The position numbers were made by a program, and so were the translations under genes. Under the pieces are notes generated by a model. It was not told where the DNA came from. It was given only the letters and a program-made list of their open reading frames with translations, and did not search any database. From Streptomyces sp. JJ36 (GTDB lineage: Bacteria > Actinomycetota > Actinomycetes > Streptomycetales > Streptomycetaceae), in contig NZ_JACYHE010000011.1 in the NCBI RefSeq assembly GCF_021696945.1, positions 60,142-124,141 on the forward strand: a stretch of 64,000 nt of DNA, written 5' to 3'. This document shows positions 15,595-23,637 of the stretch, in pieces (the stretch's first letter is position 1; the number at the start of each line of letters is the position of its first letter).

Positions 15595-18500
15595 TGGGGT
15601 CCGTTCTCCTCGTCGTCTTCTCGGGCGCCGCCGGCCCGCCGGGCATGACCCGCCCCGTCGCCGGATGGTTGTACGTCGTCCGGCGCCCGCCCACCCGTGC
15701 AGCCGAGGGCCTTGGCGAGGTCGGCGACGTGCCAGGCGGTAGCGGTCCCGACGTGCCACCCGGCCGCACGGAAGGCCGAGTCGCGGTCCTCGGCCTCCGG
15801 GTCGCCCTCCTGACCGGCGTCCGGCCGCGGTGCCGTCACGACCGCGACCCGCGCCGCGGGCCAGGCGAGCTCGGCCATCCAGCCGCCCCGGGCGTCCAGT
15901 TCGTACCCGACCTCCGGGGCGGGCACGCCTCCGTGGCCGGCGAGGGCTTCGGCGAGCCCGGCGAGGCCCGGTTCCTCCGGGTCGAGCAGATCCAGGGCCT
16001 CGGCCCAGGCGGGATCGCGCGGCGGAAGGCCCTCCCGCGCCTTCGGTTGCGCGGCAGGGCGGGTGGCGGACGCCGCGCCGGCGGGTCCGCCCGGCTCGCC
16101 GTCCGCCCGGTGGTCCGCCGCCGCCTCCGGCGGGGGGATTTCTGTCCGTACGGAGCCGAGCACGCCGCCCCCGCCGGCGACCGCGAGGGCGTCCGGCTCG
16201 AAGTGGTCCAGTCCGGAGACCGTGAGCTGGACGCCGTCCCCGCCGCCGTGCTCCAGGAACTGCAGCAGATTGCTCCAGAACAGCCACGCCTGCCAGCGCC
16301 GCCGGTGGGCGTCCTCGTCCCGGTGCGCCGCCACGGTGTCGTCGAGCACTACCAGTCCCGTCCACACGGGGGGCCTCTCCCGGCCGTCGGCCGCGCACAC
16401 CAGCAGGCACCCGGAGGCGTCCGAGGCGGTCAGCACCTGCACCTTCCCCGCCCGCTCGCCGGCGTCCCGGGGCACGCCACCGCGCAGCGCGGCGGCGATC
16501 TGTTCTCCCACGGAGCCGGGAACCGGCCGCCCGCCGCGGCCGCGCGCCTGCACCAGCCCGGCGAGCGCGGCCTCGGCCCGCCACTGCCAGCGTGCCGCGT
16601 CCGGCTGCCGCAGGTAGGCGGTCAGCAGGTCGGCCGGGTTCACCCACACCGTCTCCGGCAGCTCACCCGCCAGGCCGTCCCGCACCCGGCTGTAGTAGGC
16701 GCGTGCCTGGGCCACGCCCTGCCCGTCGTACGGCTGCCACACCGGGTCGGCGGGGCCCGCGCCAGCGGTGCCGGTGTCGCGCACCCGGCGTTGCCACTCG
16801 TGGACGTCGGGATAGGTGAGCTGGAAGACGCGCAGCCCGTCGGCCCGCAGCCGGGTCCGCTTCTCCGCGTCCCCGGCGACCCGGTTGTGTTGCCGGGCCG
16901 CGTGGTAGGCGTAGCCGTCCAGGTAGAGCGCGACGCGCGGTCCGGGAGCGTCCACGCGTTCGAACAGCACGTCCGGGCGGGTGCCGTCGAACGTCCGCTG
17001 CTGGGAGACACGCCAGCTCAGCGTCGTCCCGTCGGAGGCGGTGAGCCGCAGGTCGAGGGCGTGGGTGCCGGCGGGGGTGACGTACGGGTCCGCGGTGGCC
17101 CCGTTCTCCGGCAGCTGCGCCCACTCCCGGAGCGTGTCGAGGAACATCACCTCCAGGTCGCTCTCGGCCTGTGCCTCCATCGGGATGTGCTGGGTGGTGG
17201 CCACCTCCGCGGTGTCCCACCGTTCGCCGTCCGCGCCCAGCAGCTCGTCCAGCATCTGCCGGACCCCTTGGCGGCTGACCTTGTCGTACAGCGCGGGAGG
17301 GACCCGGCGCAGCAGGCAGCGGTGGCAGCCGTCGAGCCCCTTCTCGCGGCAGCCGCACTCCTCGATGACCTCGCGGGCCTTCAGCAGCACCTCCTTGAAC
17401 CCGCCGGGGGAGGCGAGCCGGTGCAGGTACCCGGTGCCGCCGGGCAGCCGGTCGTACACCACCAGGAAACGACGCGGCCAGTCCGAGCCGGCCTCCGGCA
17501 TCGCCGCCGCCGTGATCTCCAGGTGGTCGGGGTCGCCGCCGTAGCGGGCGGCGATACCCGCGAACAGGGCCGCGGTGAACGAGGCCATGCGCTCCGTCAC
17601 GCGGGAGACCGAGGCGGGCAGCAGGATACGCACGGCCTCCGTCGTCAGCTCGTGCGCCAGCAGCAGTGGGACGTCCTCCCCGGCGCCCTGCTCCTCCCCG
17701 CTGCCGCGCAGCCGCCGTCGGGGGCACCACAGCTGATGGTGGGCGCTGGCCCGCGTCGACCGGGCGAGGGACTCGCTCAGTGCGTGCTGCGGCCGGTCCA
17801 CGACCGGACGTCCGTCGGCGGTGGCGCCGCCGCAGCTGGTGCACACGTAGAAAGGGTTGAGCCGCACGTCGTCGCCCGCGAGCGGCACGGTGCTGCTGCC
17901 GTCCTGGCGGTCGACGCCGAGGTTCAGGGTCCGCACCACGGCCCGGCGGGTGAAGTCGGCGCCGAACACCGCGCCGGTGTGCCGCCACGAGCCGGCCGCC
18001 AGGTGCCTGGGGTCGATGTCGACGGTGTCGAGCACCGCGTAGGTCTTCCGGTCCCGCTCGTCCCGGTCGTCGCGTACCCGGGCGTCGTCCCGCTTGTCGC
18101 GCGCCAGGACCCGCTTGGGCTGGAGCACGTGCTGGACGCAGCCGGCGTCCGCGATCTCCCGCGCTCCGCACCGGGGACAGGGCGAGGTGTCGTCCTGCGC
18201 GTTCTCCGTGCGCACATAGCCGCACCCGGGGCACAGGCGCCACAGCGTCCAGGCGCGCCGCTCCGGGCCGCCGACGTCCAGCGCCCGCACGACGTGCCGG
18301 TAGCCGCCCACGTAGAAGCTGTTGCCCGGCGCCAGCTCGGTCAGCGCGAGCCGGCGGGACCGCTCGTAGTCCCGCACCTCGCTGCGGTACGCCGACTCCG
18401 CACCCTCCTCGGCGGTCTCCTTCCAGTAGAGCGTGCCCTCGAGATGGGTGACGCTGTCGGTGAGGCTGTAGTTGGGCAGCAGCCCCAGATCGACCAGCGC

Positions 18501-21500
18501 CCCGTGCGCGGGGGCGCGGCTGAGCGTGCTCAGCAGCCCGCCGGTGACGCGGCGTTCGGCGAGCAGTTCCCGGCGCTCGGCGCCCTGCTCGCGGTCCTCG
18601 GGCAGCAGCCCGTCCACCGCCTCGTCGATGGCCGCCAGACGCCGGCGGAGTTCCTCCCGGCGGGCCGTCCAGTCCTCCTCCGCGTCCGCCAGCGCCCGCG
18701 CGACGCCCCCGGTCGCGTACGCGCGCAGCTCCTCGGCCGCGTGCCCGGAGACCCCGCCGTCGTCGCCTCCCCCGCGGGCGGCGGGGAACAGCGCCAGGAA
18801 CTCCTCGGCGAGGCGGGCGCCGTGGGTCAGCGCCGCGTCGCTCAGGTCGTGCACCCAGCCCGTCGGCCCGAAGAGCGCGGAGGCCAGACGCGGCGCGGGC
18901 ATCAGCGTCTCGCCGTCCCCGGTGGTCAGGTCGCCGCGCGCGGCGCGGTCCAGCAGGTGCGCGGTGTACTGGCGGCGCAGGATCTCCACCGCCGACAGAT
19001 AGCAGCCCGGCGGCACGATGTCCCCGGCGATCATCGCCGCCGGGTCGTCCAGGTAGTAGCGGTCCCGGGCCCGCCGCCCGGCGAAGGACACCACCAGCGC
19101 GTTGCCGGTCTTCCGCCCGGCACGCCCGGCGCGCTGCACGTAGTTCGCCGGCCCCTTCGGCAGCGAGCCGAGCAGCACCGCCGACAGGTCGCCGATGTCG
19201 ATGCCCAGCTCCAGCGTCGGCGTGCAGGACAGCACATTGGGGTCCGTGTAGTGGGTGCCCGCCCGGAAGGTGCGCTCCACCCGCTCCCGTTCCGGGCGGG
19301 TGAGCATGCCGGTGTGCTCCGCCGTGACCACCCGGTAGGTGCCGCCCGTCAGGTACAGCCGCCGGTAGTAGTCGCCCCGGTAGTCCCGCTCCAGCCTGCT
19401 GCCGAAGCCGCCGCTGCCCGAAACCGGGCCCGACCCTGCCGGTGCAGTGCCGTCCTGCGGCGGCGTCAGGAACCCCTTGCACCGGTAGCGGGGGCACGGG
19501 TGCCCGTACCAGCGGGTGCGCCGCTCCGGCGCGACGACCTGCTGCCAGCCGCAGTCCGCACAGGCCACGAACGCCTTGTTGACGACTGCGTCGTCCAGCA
19601 GCCGCACCTGGATGTGGCCGGGCTGCAGCCCGTACACCCGGGTGCTGCGGTCCTGCGCGGTGCGTACCGCGAGCAGGCCCTCCTCCGCGAGGAGGGGCAG
19701 CAGCCGGCGGAGATACTCCGTCACCCCCGCGTCGTCCAGGCCCAGGCAGCGGCGCGTCCAGTCCTGGTACCAGCCGCCCCGGCCGGCCACCGAGTCGAAC
19801 CGGCTCTTCTCCTTCAGGCCGTCCAGCAGGAACCGCGGCGGTGCCACATGGCCCTCCGGGAAGGCCGGCATGCCCGGAGGGCGGCCGCCGGAGATCAGAT
19901 ACTGGTTGACGCCCGCTTCCCTGATCCACGTCTCCAGCCAGCGGTGCCGCACCCCGCCGCGCAACCGCATCCGTTCCAGCAGCCCGCGCACGAACGCCAG
20001 ATAGCGGTCGACCGACGGCAGGGAGTCTCCCGTCACCAGTTGCCCGGGCAGTTGCAGGTGGACGTCCCGCGCCAGGGAGGCGATCCGTGCCGGGTCTTCG
20101 ATCACCACCTCGGCCGCCGTGGTGCGCGTCAGCTCCAGGGTGCGGCCCAGCCGCGAGCGCAGGCCGAACTCCAGCACGGTGGCGAAGGCGAGCCGTTCCC
20201 CGATCAGTTTCCAGGTGGCCGCGTTCCCCGTGCCCCGCCCGGACAGCAGCCGGTCCACACCTGCCTCGTCGTGCAGGTCGGGCGGCACCACCGCCGCGAG
20301 CGCCTGCGCGTCGTCCACGGAGTCCAGCACGTTGCCGATCAGGTCGTTCAGCCGCAGCGGCTCCTCGAAGTCGCCCAGTTCGTGCGCCAGCAGGGACCGC
20401 AGTGAGAATTTGTACGACGCGTTCGCCACATAGCCCGCCCGGTGCGCCGCGTCCTGTGTCGAGTCGTTGAACAGCAGCGTCTTGCGTTCCTCGGGCGCCA
20501 GCGCGATCTCGTGACCGCCGGTGAACAACTGCGTCACCGCGGCGGAGGCCAGCGCGGCGGGCGCGGTACCGAGGAAGCGGATGCCGTTGTCGGTGTGGCA
20601 GGCCGGGCACCGGTCGTCCTTCGCCGCCCGGTCGGCCGTCTTCCTGTCCAGGATGGCCCGGGCGAACCAGGCGTCCTGCAGATCCTCCGCGTCCTCCGCG
20701 ACCGGCATCCGGTACGTACTCTGCGCCCCGTCCAGCACCACCACCGACACCGGGTCGACACCGCCCGCCACCGGCCGGCTGCTCCCGCCGGTGAGCGCCG
20801 CGAGCGCCTCCTCGGCCTCGGCCGGGGTCGCGGAGAGGAAGTACCGCAACCGCCGCTTGTCGCGGCCCACGCCCGCCTGCCAGATCTTGACCGGGTTGGT
20901 CTCCAGCTGCTGCGGATCGGCCTCCGGGGAGAGGGCCGCCCAGCCCGAGCGCCCGCAGGTACGGCAGTAGATCGCCGGCAGGAAGGCCTGCGCCGGCCGT
21001 CGTACGGTGTCGGAGCCGGGCAGCGGCTCGGGGCGCCGCGCGTCCCCGGACGGCCAGTCACCGCTCTCGGCCGTCTCCTCCGCGGAGGGCGCCGAGTGCA
21101 GCGCCGCCCTGCGCGCCGCCGCCCGCTCGTCCTCGTACCAGCGGAACTCCGGCACCCCGCTGACCCCGGCCAGCACCCGGCCCACGGGCCGCACCCACAG
21201 ATGCGCCTCGATGTGCACCAGCGGCCGCGGCCGCCGTTCGGTCGACTCCGGGTCGCGTGCCGACGCCAGCAGCGCCACGAAGCGCGACAGTGCCTCCAGC
21301 GCCAGCCGCGGGTTCTCCTTCGCGGTGCGCGCCCACGCGTACCCGAACCGCGCCATGCGGTCCCGCAGCCCCCACTCGTCGAGCGGGTCGCCGCCGAGCA
21401 GTGCCAGCACGCCGTGGGTGAAGTCGTGCTTCTTCAGCAGCCGCCCGATCCGGAACGCGTCCAGCCCCGGACGGCCCAGCATCCTCGCGGCCAGGCCGTC

Positions 21501-22526
21501 AAGGTCCAGCCGGTCGGGATCGGACTCGACTCCTGGACCGCCCGAAACCTCGATGACTTCCCGCGGGTCCGGCGGCTCCGGCAGCTCGTAGTCCACCTCG
21601 CCGACGAACTCGTCCGCGCTCTGCCGCCCTTCCCCGATCACCGACGCCGCGTCGAAGGGCACGCCGAAGACCTGCCCGGCGACCTGCCGGATGCCGTCCG
21701 CGTCGCCGCCGCCCTCGCCGAGCGTCGCCGAGGTGGCCACCGGGCAGACCGGCCCGAGCGGCCGCCCCTCGCTGCTCGCGCCGACCGAGGCGGCCAGCCG
21801 GCGCAGCAGCATCGCCACATCCGTGCCCTGCGCGCCGTCGTAGGTGTGGAACTCGTCCAGCACCACATACGCCAGGTCGGCGCCTTCCCACAGCGGCCGG
21901 TCCTCGCCACGCTGGAGCAGCAGGTCCAGCATCTTGTAGTTGGTGATCAGCACGTCAGGAGGCGAGACCCGCATCTCCTCCCGCCGGGTGTACACCCGGC
22001 GGAAGCCCCTGTCCGGCCGGTCGCCGATGTACAGGCCCGCCGTCACCTGCGCCAGCTCCGGCCTGGCCAGATACTCCCCGATCCGTCCGGCCTGGTCGGT
22101 CGCGAGGGCGTTCATCGGGTACAGCAACACGGCCTTCACGCCGCCGCGTCCCCGGGCCTTCTCCCGCCGGCAGTGGTCGAGCACCGGGACGAGGAACGAC
22201 TCCGTCTTGCCCGAGCCGGTGCCCGTCGTCACCAGCGTCGGTTCCGCCGGGCCGTGCAGCGTGCTCAGCCGCCGCCACGCCTCCGCCTGGTGCCGGTACG
22301 GCGGGAAGCCCGGGTCCCACTCCAGCGCCGACCGCCACGTCTCGTCCGCCCGGTGGAAGGGGGTGCGGATGCGCAGGTACGGCCCGCGGAAGATGCCCGA
22401 CTCCGGGTCGCCGAGGAACCGCTCCAGCGCCCGCCGGGTGTCCTCGTCCGCCAGCGCGTACGTCGTCGTGAGGTACTGCGTGAGACTGCCGCGCAGCTGC
22501 GCGGCGGCCAGAGTGGGCTTCAACAC
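15591..22526 (-). CDS. Giant DEAD-box helicase with DUF1998 and Vsr-like C-terminal domain
   Basis: A 2311-aa protein. Domain order: Q-motif-like YRHQAEAW (77-84); Walker A TTGTGSGKTE (100-109); DEFH box (224-227); Zn-ribbon-like CADCGWQQ with CPRYRC; helicase C-terminal motif CTPTLELGIDIGDLSAVLLG and VQRAGRAGRKTG; Zn-ribbon CPGCGYVRT with CPRCG; DUF1998-type FLVVYDRLPGGTGYLHRL with CGCREKGLDGCHRCLL; and a late Vsr/DUF559-like segment RPDVLFE...VALYLDGYAYH. This combines in one chain the helicase and DUF1998 functions that DISARM splits between DrmA and DrmB. GTG at 22526 is preferred for its GAAAGG just upstream; TTG at 22523 is equally possible. It is coupled to the UvrD gene. I infer a two-helicase nucleic-acid surveillance module with a possible nuclease, but no named system is certain. 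Confidence 0.8.
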   Translation of the reverse strand: MLKPTLAAAQLRGSLTQYLTTTYALADEDTRRALERFLGDPESGIFRGPYLRIRTPFHRADETWRSALEWDPGFPPYRHQAEAWRRLSTLHGPAEPTLVTTGTGSGKTESFLVPVLDHCRREKARGRGGVKAVLLYPMNALATDQAGRIGEYLARPELAQVTAGLYIGDRPDRGFRRVYTRREEMRVSPPDVLITNYKMLDLLLQRGEDRPLWEGADLAYVVLDEFHTYDGAQGTDVAMLLRRLAASVGASSEGRPLGPVCPVATSATLGEGGGDADGIRQVAGQVFGVPFDAASVIGEGRQSADEFVGEVDYELPEPPDPREVIEVSGGPGVESDPDRLDLDGLAARMLGRPGLDAFRIGRLLKKHDFTHGVLALLGGDPLDEWGLRDRMARFGYAWARTAKENPRLALEALSRFVALLASARDPESTERRPRPLVHIEAHLWVRPVGRVLAGVSGVPEFRWYEDERAAARRAALHSAPSAEETAESGDWPSGDARRPEPLPGSDTVRRPAQAFLPAIYCRTCGRSGWAALSPEADPQQLETNPVKIWQAGVGRDKRRLRYFLSATPAEAEEALAALTGGSSRPVAGGVDPVSVVVLDGAQSTYRMPVAEDAEDLQDAWFARAILDRKTADRAAKDDRCPACHTDNGIRFLGTAPAALASAAVTQLFTGGHEIALAPEERKTLLFNDSTQDAAHRAGYVANASYKFSLRSLLAHELGDFEEPLRLNDLIGNVLDSVDDAQALAAVVPPDLHDEAGVDRLLSGRGTGNAATWKLIGERLAFATVLEFGLRSRLGRTLELTRTTAAEVVIEDPARIASLARDVHLQLPGQLVTGDSLPSVDRYLAFVRGLLERMRLRGGVRHRWLETWIREAGVNQYLISGGRPPGMPAFPEGHVAPPRFLLDGLKEKSRFDSVAGRGGWYQDWTRRCLGLDDAGVTEYLRRLLPLLAEEGLLAVRTAQDRSTRVYGLQPGHIQVRLLDDAVVNKAFVACADCGWQQVVAPERRTRWYGHPCPRYRCKGFLTPPQDGTAPAGSGPVSGSGGFGSRLERDYRGDYYRRLYLTGGTYRVVTAEHTGMLTRPERERVERTFRAGTHYTDPNVLSCTPTLELGIDIGDLSAVLLGSLPKGPANYVQRAGRAGRKTGNALVVSFAGRRARDRYYLDDPAAMIAGDIVPPGCYLSAVEILRRQYTAHLLDRAARGDLTTGDGETLMPAPRLASALFGPTGWVHDLSDAALTHGARLAEEFLALFPAARGGGDDGGVSGHAAEELRAYATGGVARALADAEEDWTARREELRRRLAAIDEAVDGLLPEDREQGAERRELLAERRVTGGLLSTLSRAPAHGALVDLGLLPNYSLTDSVTHLEGTLYWKETAEEGAESAYRSEVRDYERSRRLALTELAPGNSFYVGGYRHVVRALDVGGPERRAWTLWRLCPGCGYVRTENAQDDTSPCPRCGAREIADAGCVQHVLQPKRVLARDKRDDARVRDDRDERDRKTYAVLDTVDIDPRHLAAGSWRHTGAVFGADFTRRAVVRTLNLGVDRQDGSSTVPLAGDDVRLNPFYVCTSCGGATADGRPVVDRPQHALSESLARSTRASAHHQLWCPRRRLRGSGEEQGAGEDVPLLLAHELTTEAVRILLPASVSRVTERMASFTAALFAGIAARYGGDPDHLEITAAAMPEAGSDWPRRFLVVYDRLPGGTGYLHRLASPGGFKEVLLKAREVIEECGCREKGLDGCHRCLLRRVPPALYDKVSRQGVRQMLDELLGADGERWDTAEVATTQHIPMEAQAESDLEVMFLDTLREWAQLPENGATADPYVTPAGTHALDLRLTASDGTTLSWRVSQQRTFDGTRPDVLFERVDAPGPRVALYLDGYAYHAARQHNRVAGDAEKRTRLRADGLRVFQLTYPDVHEWQRRVRDTGTAGAGPADPVWQPYDGQGVAQARAYYSRVRDGLAGELPETVWVNPADLLTAYLRQPDAARWQWRAEAALAGLVQARGRGGRPVPGSVGEQIAAALRGGVPRDAGERAGKVQVLTASDASGCLLVCAADGRERPPVWTGLVVLDDTVAAHRDEDAHRRRWQAWLFWSNLLQFLEHGGGDGVQLTVSGLDHFEPDALAVAGGGGVLGSVRTEIPPPEAAADHRADGEPGGPAGAASATRPAAQPKAREGLPPRDPAWAEALDLLDPEEPGLAGLAEALAGHGGVPAPEVGYELDARGGWMAELAWPAARVAVVTAPRPDAGQEGDPEAEDRDSAFRAAGWHVGTATAWHVADLAKALGCTGGRAPDDVQPSGDGAGHARRAGGAREDDEENGPQ

Positions 22527-22838
22527 GTGCCTTTCGGGTCCGGCGGGGGCGCGTGGGGGGATCTTCACCCAACGTATCGCCCGTTCGGCCCTGCGTGCAC
22601 CGGTTTCGTCAGGCGAGGTCCTCGGAGAACCGGCTGATCGCCGAGGACGGCGCCGTGTCGACCACCGGCTGGACCTCGTCCCACCGCGCGGCGGCGTCCT
22701 CGGTGTGGACGAGCGTCACACTGTCCGGCACGTGCGGGTGCTCGAAGACCCGGTGAAGAAGCAGAATTCCCGCGGAGTCTGAGGTGCAGACGCCCCCACC
22801 AGTACCCGTCGCTGTTGAGCGACGCACCGCTCGGGGGA
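22527..22838. other. Gap upstream of the helicase operon
   Basis: About 310 bases. A minus-strand frame closing at 22609 reads HVPDSVTLVHTEDAAARWDEVQPVVDT and has reasonable codon use, but I find no acceptable start. It may be the end of a lost small gene often found beside RsbW-like ATPases. The rest should contain the promoter of the helicase pair; no clear -35/-10 seen. Confidence 0.35.
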
Positions 22839-23309
22839 TCACGGCGCCGGACGGGAGATCTCGGCCGGCGCGCCGGAAGCCACAGCCACGTCTGCCCATA
22901 CGGTCTTCCCCGGCCCGGGGAGGCGGTCGCGCACGCCCCACGCGCCGCTGAGAGCGGCGACGAGCAGCAACCCGCGCCCCGACTCGGCGTCGTCGTCCGG
23001 CAGGCCGACAAGGGCGGGGTCGGGGCGGCACTCGGTGCGGGTGTCGCTGACCTCCACTCGGACGCTGCCCGCTGCACTCGTGAGCCGGAGATGGAAGTCC
23101 CGGCCCGGTACGTGACCATGGCTGACGGCGTTGGCGCAGAGCTCGGCCGCGATAAGGGTGACTGTCTCGTTGACCGGGCTGTCGTACGGGTACCCCCACG
23201 CATCGAGCCGCTGGGAGACGAGCCGCCGGGCGAGGCGCGCGCCGCGTCGGGTCGAGGTGAAGGCCATGGCGAACTCGCACGCGGGCGAGGTGATCTGGTC
23301 GGTGTCCAC
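22839..23309 (-). CDS. RsbW/SpoIIAB-like regulatory ATP-binding protein (GHKL ATPase)
   Basis: A 156-aa member of the histidine-kinase-like ATPase family that is greatly expanded in Streptomyces. The N box ETVTLIAAELCANAVSHGHV (about residues 48-67) and G boxes VEVSDTRTE and ESGRGLLLVAALSGAWGV carry the Mg-ATP-binding Asn and Asp-Gly residues, and the chain ends after a strand PGKTVWADVAV. Family members act as anti-sigma or anti-anti-sigma kinases in partner switching, or as orphan regulators in bld-associated clusters. There is no neighbouring XRE or DUF397 gene, its usual companions, so partners lie elsewhere or have been lost. ATG 23309 has no strong ribosome site. Confidence 0.8.
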   Translation of the reverse strand: MDTDQITSPACEFAMAFTSTRRGARLARRLVSQRLDAWGYPYDSPVNETVTLIAAELCANAVSHGHVPGRDFHLRLTSAAGSVRVEVSDTRTECRPDPALVGLPDDDAESGRGLLLVAALSGAWGVRDRLPGPGKTVWADVAVASGAPAEISRPAP

Positions 23310-23637
23310 AGCGGAAAGCCTGGAGCCGCAGAGGCCCCCCTGCTACCTCCCGCGGTTGTACGGCGACCCTCTGTACATGACTCATCGTGTGCGGTCAGCG
23401 CCAGGCGTTCAGTTCCGCCAGGAAGTCGTCGTAGGAACGACGGGAGCCGACCGGCGAGGCGAGTAAGCCCTGCTTCAGGGCCGGGTGTGACGACAGGCTG
23501 CGCACCCCCGCACGACGACGCCCGGGTGCCGTCGGACACCCGGGCGGGACGTCGAGGGCGAGGAGAGCGGAGGGACTAGGCATCAGAAAGGTGAGAAGGA
23601 AGTCCGTCCATGGCCTCGCCGTGGCCGAGCGTAGCAG
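23310..23637. other. Gap between RsbW-like ATPase and TerD-domain gene
   Basis: About 330 bases, holding the promoter side of the ATPase gene and a terminator hairpin (23519-23546). A 62-codon minus-strand frame (23395-23583) lacks a ribosome site and family features; I do not call it a gene. Confidence 0.4.
23519..23546. terminator. Perfect hairpin after the TerD-domain gene
   Basis: CGCCCGGGTG (23519-23528) pairs perfectly with CACCCGGGCG (23537-23546), 8-base loop, about 90 bases beyond the minus-strand stop at 23638. Confidence 0.55.

Noticed and set aside
13288..15648. 786-codon plus-strand open frame
   Set aside because: Antisense to the UvrD-type helicase, which has all SF1 motifs.
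15645..20405. 1586-codon plus-strand open frame
   Set aside because: It runs antisense to the DEAD-box/DUF1998 helicase. The translation is Arg/Pro/Gln/Val-rich without domains, while the minus strand has helicase motifs throughout. Long antisense frames are usual at this GC content.
23395..23583. 62-codon minus-strand frame
   Set aside because: Crosses the terminator hairpin of the TerD-domain gene and lacks a start signal.
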